Notes: generated by a model not told the origin, from the sequence alone. A DNA stretch of 64,000 nucleotides from Anaeramoeba flamelloides (GCA_027625915.1 JANTQA010000015.1:1860001-1924000), one strand, 5' to 3'; counted from the stretch's first letter, positions 1 through 12,369 are shown. Program-made: numbers and translations.

Positions 1-1116
1 AAAAAAAACCTAAAAAATTTATTGTTTTTATTAAAAAACATAAAAATCAAGAAACGCTAAAATCATTTTTATAGACTTTAAAAGAATTGAGTAAAATCAT
101 AAGATTTTATTCTATTCTTTTAAATTTTGAAAAAAAAACTAAAGACAATCTAATCTTGTAGAATTCACCGGCTCATTGTGTGTCTTTATATATTTATTTT
201 TTTTTTAGTTCGATAATATATTATATATTGCAATTTATGTTATTGTTTATTCATTGGTTAAATTTTATTAATTTTTGGAAATTATGGAGAGATAAATTTT
301 CTATTTTCTTTTCGAATTAAAATTTCATTATATTAACTGAAATTGTTATATTTTTGATTTTAAATTCTGTATTGTTGAGAATAATGGATGTATTTCTGTT
401 TATTTTAAATACATATCCAGTTATACGTGTATTAATCCAAGTTTAAAATTTCAATTTATTTTTAGTGTATGAAGAGTCACAAAGAAAATGGTTAATATTA
501 TCAATAATTTCTTAATTATACTCTTTTTTGTATTAGTTGGAAAATTTTGCTTTCATTGAATTTTTATCATCAACACAATAATATCTGAAAAAAATTATTT
601 TTGAAATTTATTTTTAAAATTTCATATTTTTAATGTGGAAATATAGAATTTGGATTTTAAATATTTTTCATTTTTGGGTTTTTTGTTTTGTTTTTTTTTT
701 TTAATTTTAAGAAATTAGTTAAATTTTATACTTTTACTATTTCATAAATCAAAAAAAAAAAAAATAACTGTAGATTTCCAGAATTTAAAAGATTAGAATA
801 AAATCTAATATTTTAGGCAATCAAATTAAATTCTATAAAAATATAGGTTCTTTTTTATCTTTTTTTTTTTTTTTTTCATTCCTAAAATAGAAAATATTTT
901 TCTGAATACAACAGAAAACTTCAAAAAAAATGTAATTAATTTGTCGAAAAATCAAGAAATAAATCAAAAACAGTTGTTATTTTTTTTAAAAAAATTGAAT
1001 AAATTAATCATAATTTTCTTAAATTTAAATTATATTTCTTAAATTTCATAAACACTAAGGTGAATATTTGAAACTTTTTAGTTTTATTTAATAATCTCTA
1101 AATCTTATCGCGTGAT

Positions 1117-1123
<7 letters not shown>

Positions 1124-1212
<89 letters not shown>
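1124..1212. repeat. (ATT)n followed by (TAA)n, a perfect trinucleotide palindrome
   Basis: About 19 ATT units run straight into about 10 TAA units with the switch near 1180, so the tract can fold back on itself. Simple repeats of this type are common in AT-rich protist genomes. The strand switch inside one tract is less usual. Confidence 0.9.
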
Positions 1213-1494
1213 TCGAATAATTTTTGAAGATTATTGATCTTTCCATCTCTAGTTATTGATTATTAAATTTTCTCTATTATTAATTATTGTTTTATTTTAC
1301 AACCACACGTTATCCTTTTCCCAATTATTAATTATATCATTTCTTTTTGATAATTCTAATTTTCTTTAAGGTATATCCAAAAAACACTTTTATTTTTTTT
1401 TCTTCTTTGAATTGAATTGAATGTTTGTATCTTAAAAACGCAACTAGCATAAATGAGTTTTAAATAAGTTTGAAAAAAAGTATTGATAATCTGT

Positions 1495-1692
1495 TTCAGT
1501 CCATTCCATTTTTAATACACACACTTTCAACACAATCTAAGGCAGAAAAGTTTTTTCAAAGTTAACTAAATTCATGATTGTAGTAAAAAAATCATGTATA
1601 AAAATAATTCCAAAAAAGGTGTCTTAATTTGAGATTTTATGGCGTCTTAAATTCTGTTCAAATTTTTTGTCTTAAAACTGGAATTAATTGTA
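1495..1692. mobile_element. Family A hairpin element, decayed copy
   Basis: This is the most diverged of seven copies. The left arm begins CAGTCCATTCCATTTTTAA and the right arm ends AAACTGGAATTAATTGTA. Between them lie the family hallmarks: the 'cttaatttgagattttatg' block and a 'gtcttaaa' motif. There is no coding capacity, so it is read as a non-autonomous element with Tc1/mariner-like TA-CAG ends. Confidence 0.7.
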
Positions 1693-2988
1693 TAAATTGA
1701 GATAGTTCAATAATTTAAGGGTATTCCTCCCCATCTAATAAAACAAATAAATGTAATAATTCTTTCTTTGTAAAAAAAGTTATTAGTTTTTGGGTGAAGG
1801 ATTATCAATTCAATAAAAAAAAATTTTGTGAATTATTGTAAATATATATATATATATAATTTTCTTTGCAATTCTTATATTTAAGTTCCAATTTTGTTAA
1901 GCGCTTTTATTATCAAGAACACGAAATTAATTTTTTTTTTTTTTTTTTTGGGGGTGTTATATTTTAAATATAAACCCTTTCTTCCTGAAAAAAACATCTT
2001 TAGCTTCAAAAAGATTTATTATATTAATTTTTCAAAATAATAATATCTTATAGTCATTTGATACTTTTTATCACTGGTTTTTTTACTTGATTCTTATAAT
2101 TAAAATTATTATTTTCAATGTTTTCATTATTTCAAATAATTTCCAACGAGAAATCTTCTAATTTTAATATTAAATTTCATAAATTTAAAATTAAATTCTA
2201 AATTATACTTAGTTTTTTCTATTAGTGTGTACCATTTTTTGGGCACTAATTTGTAGTTTATCAGTCTTCTTGATCTCAAAAGTAAGGTAATAGACAAATA
2301 TTAATTTGACAGATATCTATCAAGAGAACAGCTTCTAGAGCTAATCCTAGATGATCATTTCAAATAATTGATGAGATTTGGTTCTTTAAACTTCAATACA
2401 CAAAATTATCCATTTTCTCAATAAAAGATATTTGTTTCATTAAAATGAAAGAAATCAAAAAAATTTTTTTTAAAAGGTGAAGAAATTTAAAATCATAAAA
2501 AAAAACAAAAAGGTTTTTAGGACAAAAATCAAATTTTTAACTCCTTAAAGATCAAGAAAAAAATCACTACTTATAAGGAAATCGCTTAAGGTTGATACAG
2601 CTGTAACTAAAATAAATCTTAAAAAGAAAAAATAATTGTTGATCAGAGCTGAATAATGCTAAATTGTAGTCTTTACTCAAGCTCAAAAATATATATATCT
2701 AAAGCTTTTTCAATATGTTTAATAAATTTCTGATTACGGGCAACGCACGATTTAAATTGGCTGAGGTAGGAGTTTGAAATCGAATTACTTTATCAATTGT
2801 AAAAATTTAATTCATTTTTTGTACTTTTTAACTACCTAAAAAAATATTTTTTGACAACTTCTTTTATTCAAGAACACAAACTCGACCAACACTTCAGTTT
2901 TCCTCATATAACACAAACTCTAACGAACTCAAATAACGAGGTTAATCGAAACGTTAAGAGAAATAAAAATAAAAAGTATTTCATTGAA

Positions 2989-4548
2989 ATGTCAAGACAA
3001 CAGCGCGTAATATCAATCCAAGTATACGAAGGGAAGAGGTTCTGCGAGCTATTATATTACCAGTTTAAGAAAATGATCTTCCTCAAGCACACGAATTTAA
3101 CAAACTATTTGAATGTTTCAAGAAGCTCAAACAAATTGTTTGTCGTTGAAGAAGTTACCGGTAGAAATTTAAAAATTGGTGAAACACTTAGCTGTGATCA
3201 AATAAATGAAATGTGCTTGACTCTTCTAAATCTACTAGTGTATTTGAAAGAAAACGAATTTCAACCACCAAGATTAACAACAAATTGTATCATGTTGAAC
3301 AAGGAATTAAATATTCTAAAGTATTGCGATTTAATTTCTTACAAAGAATTACCGCCAAACTTTTCCCAATTCAGGTACCTTTCTCCAGAGATTCTGTTCC
3401 AAAGAAATAAATCAAGTAATTTTCATTATGATTCGTGGAAAAATGTAGCTTGGTCTCTTGGTTTAATTATTACTGAATGCTTTTTTGGCAAACAGTTATT
3501 ACCAAATATCCAAGAAGAAGGTATCACTAATTTTTTAAAACAGTTAGTCACATTAATTTCAAAACCAACAAAGCACTTTAGTAAATATTTGAATAAAGAA
3601 TTTTTTACAATGCCTTTTTTGGATTATCTGTCTTTATCGAAAAAACAATATTCCAAATTCATTAAATATTCGGATTTAATTGATTTTCTTTATTGCTGTT
3701 TTTCTTTGGATTCTAAAATACGCCCTTCTATCAAGGTATTATTATCACACCCTTTTATTGCCAAATATAAAAAATTCAAACACAAATCAGATTCTCATAA
3801 GGGCAAAGAAATGAAAACAAATAATAAGAATCAAAAAAATGAAAAAAATGAAAAAAATAATAATCTTAATATCAATCAGGAAGAAACGAACAACAAAACC
3901 GAAAAAGAAAAAGAAAAAGAAAAAGAAAATGAAAATGAAAAGGAAAAGGAAAAGGAAAACGAAATTTCCAAAGAAGAAGAAAATGGATTAAAGAATTTAA
4001 CCATTGAAGATTATTATTATTGTTGGAAAAAATTAGGAGGCGATATTGAAAAAGAATTTTCAAAAATTGTATTTATTGCAAAAAAAACGAATATTTTCGA
4101 AAACATACCGACGAAAATTCCCAAAAAATATACTTTTGTCCATAATCCAAAATTAATTATTTATCCAAAAATTAATATCAATCTTAATATTAATATTAAC
4201 AACACTGATACGACTACCACTGATGGCAATGATGATGACAATGATAATGATAATGACGATAAGAATAATAATAGCAATAATAATGATAATGATAATGATA
4301 GATATGACAAGAATAGACTTAAAAATGAGATTTATAACAAGCAAAAAACAATTTTCAAAGATTTAGTCCATCTCAAAAAATTATTAAATGATTCTTCAGA
4401 GTCGAAAAGATCTTTAATAAGATACATCAAAACAAACAAAATACCAGCTTTATATAGAATTAAGGTTTGGACAAAAATTTTAAATATAACAGACAAGGAT
4501 CTTGAAAAAAGCAATGAAATTATGGACAAACTAAAGCACCTCACGACG

Positions 4549-4588
<40 letters not shown>

Positions 4589-5652
4589 TTGAACAGTTAG
4601 AAATTGAGCAGATCGAAAAAGATGTTGTGCGCTGCCACCAATACCATCCCTTTTTGTTAACTGAGGAGGGCAAAAATATAGTGAAAATGCTACTGATGGC
4701 ATGGTGTTCTAAAGAAGAGCATAAGGAAATCTCTTATTGGCAAGGTCTTGACTCGATAGCCGCGACTGTTGCTGTCTTAAACCCTGTGGGGTTGGGATTA
4801 TCTTATTCTTTGTTTGAAAAAATCGTTTACAAGTATGAATTGTTGGATTTGGCGGAACAAAATGGTATCAAATTTAAGCAAACTTTAAGAATTTTTGATT
4901 GCTTAATCTCCTATCATCTCCCAAGACTGAAGATCCATTTATTTGACTCGGGCATCCAGGATCCAATTTATTATTCGATATCTTGGTTTCTAACTTTATT
5001 TTCGCATTCGTTCCCAATTGACAAAATGCATGTGCTTTGGGATTATTTATTAATTAAAGATTCCACCTTCCCACTTTTCATTGCCCTCGGTATTTTGGAT
5101 CAACTCAAGGAAAAGCTTTTGAAATTGAATTTTTCTGAAATGCTAACTTTATTTAGTTTTTTCCCCTCAATGGAAATCGATCAAATTTTACAATCCGCAA
5201 ACTTTTTTTTTGACAATACACCGCCTTCAATATTGTGTGGGGTGCTTTTCCAAACAGATTATTCAAATTCGTTAACGGGCGAAACTCCGCTTGAAAAAAA
5301 GCTTGAAATTAAAAAAATTTTAATTGAAATATCAAACCAATCAAAAAGATTTGCTCCTCAAATATCAAAAAATGATGCTTTGTCATTTTTAAAAAATGCA
5401 CTTTTAATATATACCGAAAACGAGAACGATATCAAGACTTCTTCAATTAAATTTAAAAATTCTGTTTTCATTCACCATTCAAAATTTTCGACAAAAAGAA
5501 TTCCCAAAGATGTACAAATATTATTAGTCAAATACCCAAACAATCCAATTGTCGTTGTCGCAAAGGGTATTGATATTGCGGAAAAGGTTTCAAATATTTT
5601 AATTAGAAATTTTAAAAAATATATTTCAATTTTAATTTTGAATAAAGATTAA
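2989..5652 (+). CDS. TBCK: TBCK-like protein: pseudokinase, TBC Rab-GAP, rhodanese-like end
   Basis: The protein (887 aa from the ATG at 2989) has the three-part order of TBCK. First comes an N-terminal kinase fold without catalytic motifs: the HRD and DFG positions read as unrelated residues, while 'YLSPEILF' keeps the APE-loop pattern and 'WSLGLIITECFFGK' is helix F. Then follows a Lys/Glu and Asn-rich linker, then a TBC domain with 'RIKVW', the arginine finger in 'DVVRCHQYH' (Arg ~548) and the glutamine finger in 'YWQGLD' (Gln ~585). Both catalytic residues are present, so Rab-GAP activity is plausible. The last ~100 residues look rhodanese-like, with no active-site Cys ('IVVVAKGID'). TBCK is known from endosomal/mTOR-linked trafficking and the FERRY complex in animals. 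The frame stays open upstream to 2851 without an ATG. A splice-acceptor-like TTTATTCAAG ends at 2872 and a short ATG frame sits at 2715-2765, but their phases do not match, so an upstream exon is unproven. AATAAA lies at 5666. Confidence 0.93.
3901..3971 (+). repeat. GAAAAA-type repeat coding a Lys/Glu tract in TBCK
   Basis: Tandem GAAAAAGAAAAG units encode alternating Lys and Glu in the linker between the pseudokinase and TBC domains. They also create a spurious Phe-rich open frame on the - strand. Confidence 0.85.
4549..4587 (+). repeat. (AAT)n repeat coding a poly-Asn run inside the TBC region
   Basis: About a dozen AAT codons give an Asn homopolymer between the first TBC helix and the Arg-finger motif. 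It probably forms a surface loop. Homopolymeric Asn tracts are typical of AT-rich amoeba proteomes. Confidence 0.85.
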
Positions 5653-7205
5653 TGATTTGTTTTGCAATAAATATAGTTTGGTGATAATTATTATTTTTGC
5701 AATGTTCATTTATTTTCTTTTTAATTGATAGTAATATATTTACTTGTAAATACGCCAGTTTAATTTGTTAAATCGTCATTGGTATTTTTTTATTTTTATT
5801 TTTTACAAGAATAATGAATAAAACACTATATAGTAATTCGTATTTCGATTTTTTTTTTTTTTATTACTATAAAAAGGAATTTGAATCAAATTAAACGTAT
5901 CGAATTACCTTTGTACAACTAAAATTTATTTTTACTTATGTTAAATGGAAACTAAAAATTTTCCTTCAATCAATTGGTATACAAGTTTGTTTTCTCTTTA
6001 TAATTTTAGTTTAACGTTCATCATGTTTTTAAATAATTAAAATATCATTTTTAATTTACAATAACGTTGGGTGATCTTTAAAAACAAAAAATTGATTAAA
6101 AATTAAAAAAGAATCACAGTGTAAGCTTTTGGATTTCATTTCTCTATTATTGTTAAATTCACTAATTATTATAAAAATTTTCATTCGATTTCCTTTTTCA
6201 AAATCTGAAAATACTGAAGTTTATATATTTATTGAGAAAAGTTTGTAATTAAAGAAAATTTTATCAAAATAATGAAAAAAAGAGTAGAAAAATAATTATA
6301 ATATTAAATTTAATTAATAATAATATCTTTTACATTAGCAAATTAAAAAAATATCCATTGTAATAGGAATTTCCCGGATTTGAATAAATTAAGTAACATA
6401 AAGGATTAAACTAAATTCTTTGGAATTCTGGGAAACTTTTGTTTGTTTATTTTTGAAATGATGAGAAAATTTTTGATATTTGTTTTTTTTTTTTTTAAAT
6501 TTTAAACAAAGTGCCTTTAGCTTTTCTTGACTTTTCTATTTCTTAAATTAAAAAAAAAAACACTCCTAGGTTTTCTTGGGTTTTCTATTACGGTCTTTTT
6601 CACTTTTAAGACGCGAACTTTCAACGGGATTTATGGCACAGAAAAATCTCAAATTAAAGCACAAAATTTGGAATTTTTTTTTACTTAAAGTATTTTACTA
6701 GAATTTAAATTTTGTGCCTTAATATGAGATTTTTATGTGTCTCAATTTTTTTGAAAGTTTGTTTCTTAAAAGTGGAACTGGCTGTGTTGTTTGCTTGTTT
6801 ATTTCCAAGAAGATACTATATGTGTAGTTTATCTATCGGTATCTGATCCTTAATTAATTTTCACATAATTTTCATAAAATTTACCTTTTTAAACCAATGC
6901 ACATGTATCGCAATTGATACCTTAATTTCTATATTCTTTTTAAAATTCGAAATTATTTGAATTTTTATTTATTCGTGGACATTATTAGGAATTTCAAATA
7001 GTGGGGTTTCATAAAAAGAAATTTTTTAGATATGTTGTTTATGATAATTTCTCTGAAAGGGGGGTTTTTTATACCCAAATAAAAGAATTCTTAAAGCAAT
7101 TTTATGTCAAACCCGAATAGTAAAAAAATATTTTTTTTTTGTCTTTTTGTTCTTTATTTTTGACTTTTTTTTTTCAATTATTGTAACATTTTCGGTGAGG
7201 GAAAT
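5653..7205. other. Intergenic DNA with one family A element
   Basis: Apart from the AATAAA at 5666-5671 after TBCK and the hairpin element at 6589-6786, nothing coding-like was seen. Near 6520-6590 two phrases resembling 'tttcttgggttttctatt' occur, a motif also found in the inverted repeat at 34.86 kb. Confidence 0.6.
6589..6786. mobile_element. Family A hairpin element
   Basis: Nearly the whole 198 bp is one inverted repeat. The left arm reads TACGGTC...CACTTTTAAGACGC and the right arm ends CTTAAAAGTGGAACTGGCTG. Inside are the shared 'aaatctcaaattaaagcac' and 'gccttaatatgagattttt' blocks. Confidence 0.85.
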
Positions 7206-7749
7206 TGATCAAAACTCCAATCAAAAACTTTTTAATATACCAAAATTCATTTTTGGTAAAAAAAATCTTCTTTAATCAATTTTTAAGCAAATACTAAATT
7301 AGAACCATTCATTAATTGAAATATTAATAATTGTTAATAAATTAAAACACTCTTAAAAGAATAAATAAATAATTATCAATAATAATAAATTATTGGTGTG
7401 CTTAAAATTTTGGAGATGAGCAAAACAAAAAATACATTGGTAAATTTGTTTTAATTCTATTAGGAATTATTGATCACAAAATGGTTGGATGCTATCAATT
7501 ATTTTTATTTGGGTTCTTCTATTTTGAACAACTCGGCTTTAACCTAATATCAAGTTTGGAGAGAAATATTTCAACGACAAAAATAAGTTATATAATTCAA
7601 TAAAACAAAATGAAAACAAAATCATGAAAAGATGAAAAAATGATTTTCATATGTTCGAGAAATCCAAATTTATTTCCAATTTGAATGAAATTGTATTATT
7701 GTGATTGTTTGATCTGTTTTAACTATGTGGGGGATTTTGAAGTTGTCTT
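7206..7749 (-). mobile_element. Family B ~540-bp non-autonomous element, inverted orientation
   Basis: It matches copies at 19.06, 23.05, 43.24 and 56.66 kb. The clearest stretch is 'gcaaaacaaaaaatacattggtaaatttg' followed by 'attgatcacaaaatggttgg'. It carries no coding frame and is diverged. It abuts family D and family C elements, forming a continuous block of mobile DNA from 7.2 to 8.6 kb. Confidence 0.7.
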
Positions 7750-7930
7750 ACTTGAGGGTCCCCTCTCTATTAAATATTTTTAACTAAATTTAATAGAGAT
7801 TGAGAAAATTTTAAGCAAATGACTTAGATTTGAAGATCCTGTTTATTTTCAATATTAAACTTATTTCTAAATAGAAATTCTTATTTTGAAATTGTTCAAA
7901 AAAAAAATAATAGAGACTAGTTCCTTAAGG
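7750..7930. mobile_element. Family D ~185-bp element
   Basis: The ends are inverted: 'cttgagggtcccctctctat' at the left and 'agagactagttccttaagg' at the right. The same ends occur at 15.29-15.48 kb and, around a longer interior, at 11.33-12.27 kb. It has no coding capacity. Confidence 0.75.
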
Positions 7931-8627
7931 ATTTCCAATCCCTACAATTTGAAAAAAAGTTCTCTTATATCATGTTTATTGAAATTTTATTTTGGCTTTT
8001 AGCAAATCGATCTTGGGTTTCTATCAGGTTGTAATAGTAATTCAAAAACATGATTTATTTTATGAATCCTAATTGAAGATTATAATATAATGGTTGGTAT
8101 ATATTTAATAAAAAAAAAATGGTTTCTGGGTTGGTAATTGAAATATTTATATATTTTTTGGTTCAATATTTCTTTTAAAAATAAATAAATTATTTTCAAT
8201 TTAGTTAATTGAGCAAAAGAAAAATAAAAATTTCAAATGAAAGCCCTCAAACCACATTTTTTTATAACTTACTTTCCAACCGGTTGGTCTTGTACCTTTC
8301 AATTCAGATTTTGGAAAAAAAACAAAATAAATTCATTTGTAAACCTACACTTGTATTTGGACTTGAAATGGGAAAAAATTTTCAATATTTTTCTTTTACA
8401 AATAGAGTTTTCCAAGGAGTACGTTGGAGGTTGTGGTTTGGATCTATATTTGTTCAAAGGCAAAAGGAAATTGAAAATAAGTAAAAATTATTCCCTATTT
8501 ATAATTCAAATACTAGTATTAAAACCCAGACAAAACTGAAGATCGATCAGCTAAGAGCCAAAATAACATGTCTACACTTATAATACAAGATAATCTTTTT
8601 TCAAATTTCAGGGATTACAAACCTTAA
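7923..8627. mobile_element. Family C foldback element (~700 bp copy)
   Basis: Long inverted arms are anchored by 'ccttaaggatttccaatccc' at the left and 'gggattacaaaccttaag' at the right, each followed inward by 'gatcgatcttgggttt' or its complement. Better copies are at 26.98 and 47.34 kb. The apparent 90-100 codon frames at 8209-8539 lie inside the right arm and are not genes. Confidence 0.75.
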
Positions 8628-9492
8628 GTAAGATAACAAAAAAAGTAAGATCCTCCCATTTAGTAAGAAGAGAGGAAGGATTTTTTCTGATAAAGAGATG
8701 TATTTAAATTTCCTTCAATCAGATATTCAACTCACTGATTTGTTCCAAAAAAAATTGGTACACAAGTTATTTTAGCAAAAATTGTTTGGTATATTTTTAT
8801 CGAAATATTTCACATTCTCAATCTTTGTCACTTAAATCCAAAATAATTGTCATGTCGTTTTTGTTTTTCTTTTTAAAATCAAGATCACGAATTACAACTT
8901 ACTTTTGTGAAAACTGTTTTTGTAAAAGAGAAAAATATTGAAAATCAAAGTATAAGTTTTTCCAGTTAATTATGTTAGTATCTGTATTCTCGTAAAAAAA
9001 AACGTAACCAAAAAATTTTTTATAAACAACCATTCTATGAAAGCTATTGAGGAAACTTCTTACATTTTTAATAAAAAGTATTTTGATCTGTTCACATATA
9101 GCCACTCCGAAAAAGAAAGAATAAAACATCTGAATTTATATTTTCTGTTTTTAGTTGTGTTACTTTTGTGTTGGAATTTTTTCACTTGAATTGGTTGAAC
9201 TAATTGTTTATTTGCCTTACACAAAATAATTATTTTCATTTTTTGAAAGGATTTTGGGTAAGTTGAAAATATAATTTGTCTCTCCTTCTTGAAAGGCAAA
9301 GTTATTTATCACAATAAGATAATAATTTTTTTCAAAATTTTTAATAAAAAGTTTTATGAAAGCGTGTCAAAAATTCGATCTTTTTGAAGGACATTTTTGA
9401 ACGTAATTTTGTTAAGACTTTACCTTGCCACTATTTGAATTTTTTGGATTCATCATTTTTTTTAATTTTCTAATTAGTTTTTTACTTTCCAC
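8628..9492. other. Intergenic DNA upstream of the Cys-rich gene
   Basis: No repeat family and no convincing coding frame was recognised. Two short - strand frames at 8899-9299 have no family resemblance and are full of Phe and Lys. Confidence 0.5.
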
Positions 9493-10952
9493 ATGAACCA
9501 ACTTTCTTTTCTATATTTACTCTTTTTCTTAAGCGTTTTGGGGTATGATTTATTTTTTCTTATTTTGCTTTGTCTTGAACCAATAACCCCAAAAAAAATA
9601 AAAAAAAAAAATAAAAATTAAAAAAAATAACAAACAACAATTTCGATAAAATACTTTTCCTTTTCTTGAATACAGTTTTTGTTATAGTAGCAACAAATGT
9701 TCGACAATCGAAACGTTTCACGGTCTAAATGAAGCTTGTGATGTCCCAAATAACATCTTTTGTTATGAAAGCTTATTTTGCGACGAAGATAATTTCTGTA
9801 AAAGCGATGACACTGGTGAAACATGCTATGACGACGACGACTGTTCTGGTGGTGTTTGTGGAGAAGGTAATTTTTCATCTCTTTCCCTTTTTGTTGTCAA
9901 AACAAATCCTTAATTTGTCTTCTTTTGACTATTTTTTCGTTTTTATTTGGTTTGTGTATTTTTTTTTTTTTTTTTTTTTTTTCTTCTTTATCTTATCTTT
10001 TTTCGTCCTTTGATCAATTCGATCCCTCTGCTTAGACAAAAAATGTACCGCTCAACGCGACAATGGAGACAAATGTAAAGCTAATACTGAGTGTCTTAGT
10101 GGCAAATGTTCAGATGGTGCTTGTTATGGTTTGCCACTTGACTCTGTTTGTCATCCAGGGCAAAATGATCGACAATGTGAAGCTGGACTCTTTTGTTCTT
10201 CAAAATTGTCAAAATGCGTTAACCAAATAGAAGAAAACGAGGAATGCTTGAGTTTATTAAGACCTAATATGACAGACGCAGATATTGCTTGCAGCCCAGG
10301 GTTTGTTTGCAGCCCAGATAGCGATAATGAAAACGGGAAATGTGTGGAGATGTATTCAGTTGAAGAAGGAAAGGAGTGTGGGATCACAGAAGTCTGTAAG
10401 TATGGACTGGCCTGCCAAAACAATGTATGTACATCAAAATTCACAACATGTGACGATGAAAAATTGGAATGCCCACTCAATAGTCACTGTATCTGTGATG
10501 AAGATCACGAATCTGGTAAATGCCAAGAATTTGCAAACCCTGATTGTAACACAGAAATGAAGGCACTAAGAAATTGTTTAACAAAAAACGAATGTCAACT
10601 CGGTGTCGATTATGTGCCAGAAACATGCAAGTTTATTCATTGCTCTTCAGAACAAAAAGATTTAGAATGCTGCCAAAAAGATGGCTTTAATAACACTTTT
10701 TATTTACACGATAGCATTACTTGTGGCACACCTACACCTACACCCTCGACTACCAAAAAGAACACTGGCTTATCAACAGGCGCAAAAGTTGGTATCGGTA
10801 TTGGTGTATCAGCTGCCGTACTCGTTTTAATCGTCCTCATTGCTTTTTTTATCCGCAAAAATCAAAAAAAAAGTATCAAAGACGCCGCTCTTATTTTTGA
10901 TTTTGATGAAGAAGAAGAATCATCAGGACTATTGGACAATTCACAAATTTAA
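9493..10952 (+). CDS. Cys-rich type I membrane protein, three exons
   Basis: Exons 9493-9542, 9676-9866 and 10036-10952 join in phase across introns GTATGA...TACAG (133 nt) and GTAATT...CTTAG (169 nt), giving 385 aa. Residues 1-17 (MNQLSFLYLLFFLSVLG) form a signal peptide. The ectodomain has about 39 cysteines in short repeats of the form Cys-x4-7-Asp/Glu-x-Cys-x3-Gly-x-Cys, resembling the Dickkopf N-terminal Cys-rich module that recurs in protist surface proteins. A Pro/Thr stalk ('TPTPTPSTTKKNT') leads to one membrane helix at about 329-353. The 32-residue tail has a basic juxtamembrane stretch and an acidic cluster, 'FDFDEEEESSGLL', ending with a dileucine-like pair. It is likely a cell-surface receptor, adhesion or prey-binding protein; the ligand is unknown. 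AATAAA lies at 11017. The splicing is deduced by eye, but the GG|T phase and the signal peptide support it strongly. Confidence 0.88.
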
Positions 10953-11325
10953 TTTTTCTCGATATTTTTTTTTTCTTTGAATTTTTTTTCATATATAAAA
11001 CTTAATTATTGAAACTAATAAATCTTAGTATTCATATACATACAAATATACATATTTATATACTAACATATACTTATATAAATATATCTAAATAACAAAA
11101 AATATTGTCACTACATCTATTTTTTATTTTTTTTTATTTTTTTATTTTATTTTTTTGTACAAATACATTTTATGCCGAAAAACAAATTTTTTAATTTTGA
11201 AATTCTTAATTTGATCAACCTATCTTAGGAACATAAAAAACTATTTCAAAAATGATGAAAACAAAAAAATAATTAAGGAATTTGTTCAAAGTCGCCTTAT
11301 GTAATTCATGAAAGCTAAAAGTATC
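10953..11325. other. 3' flank of the Cys-rich gene
   Basis: It contains AATAAA at 11017-11022 and AT-rich simple sequence. Nothing else was seen. Confidence 0.6.
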
Positions 11326-12272
11326 TTAAGGGACTAGTCTCTATTAATTTTTTTTTTTGACCAATTTCTAAATAAGGAATCCTTATATTGAAATATCTTT
11401 AAAATTGAAAATAGACAGGTTTTTTCAATGTTAGAACTTTTAGTTCTTGTTTTTTTAAAATTTTACAATTCTGTCAAAAAAAGTGACTATAAAAAAATTT
11501 TTTTTTGAAAAAATATCTTGAAAGGATGAGTATTTTTTGATTAATTTTGGATTTAATTATTTTCTCCAAAATAATATTTATTCTCATTTTGAAAAAGGAA
11601 AAAATAATTTAAAACTGGTGAATATTTTCTCTTTCACTTCTGTTAATCCAACTTGACTCTATAAAGAACTCAATTTGTTTTATCAATAATTACTTTTTAA
11701 AAAAATAGTTCTTATTCCTTTCTTTGATTTTTTTTGAACCTGACAAAAACTTTTGGAATGATAATTTAGGAACACTTAAAAAAACTTCAAAATCAACAAA
11801 AACAAAAGAGCGTAAACTGAAAAAGTAGATTCATGAAAAAAAGAATGGTACAAGAAAAGAAAGAAAATCTTTTATTAAGAGTAAAACATATATTGTATAT
11901 ATTTTTTTTTCGAATCAAACTGTTTTTTTCATGCAAATCCAAAAAAAAACCTTTTCAGGTTTATTTTTCAGACTTTTTTTGTTGGTATTCCACAAACATA
12001 ACAAGGTTTTGCTTTCTTGTTCATATTTTTTTTTTATTTTTTGTATTTTTACGAAAAGTTGAAAAAAAGCAACTTTCAAAAAAGTGAAAAAATGGAAAAA
12101 GTTTTTATTTCTATAAAAACAATAAATAAATTTAATGAATGTCATTTAGCAAGATTTCATTACTATACTAAAAAGTTTTTCACTTTGATTTCAAATCTAA
12201 GTAATTGGCAAAAAAAAATCTAAATCTCTATTTAATTTACCTAAAAAAAAAATAAAAAAGACTAGTCCCTTA
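11326..12272. mobile_element. Family D element carrying ~750 bp of extra internal DNA
   Basis: The left end TTAAGGGACTAGTCTCTATT and right end GACTAGTCCCTTAA are mirror images and match the short family D copies. The outer ~110 and ~90 bp align with the 15.29-kb copy in reverse ('aaataaggaatccttatatt', 'aatctaagtaattggc'). The middle is absent from the short copies. It is either a longer parent element or a short one with an insertion. Small frames inside are Phe/Lys-rich and unconvincing. Confidence 0.7.
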
Positions 12273-12369
12273 ATAAAATTATAATTTTTTGCAAAAAAAT
12301 ACCATTAGAGTTTTTTCAAAAGTGAAAAAATTAAAATTTACATTAAAAAGTTGTAAGATTTAAAATCTA

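Larger units (their letters stand above)
1..2700. other. AT-rich intergenic DNA, no gene seen
   Basis: Homopolymer A and T runs dominate and no open frame with coding-like composition was found on either strand. It holds a TTA/TAA palindromic microsatellite and one decayed family A hairpin element, listed separately. Confidence 0.7.

Noticed and set aside
2851-2988. In-frame extension of TBCK starting at TTG
   Set aside because: There is no ATG in this part. A TTG start is unlikely in a eukaryotic nuclear gene, and TTTATTCAAG at 2872 looks like a splice acceptor instead. The upstream ATG at 2715 does not join in phase.
8209-8539. Two overlapping ~90-100 codon frames
   Set aside because: They lie in the right arm of a family C foldback element, and the other copies do not preserve the frames.
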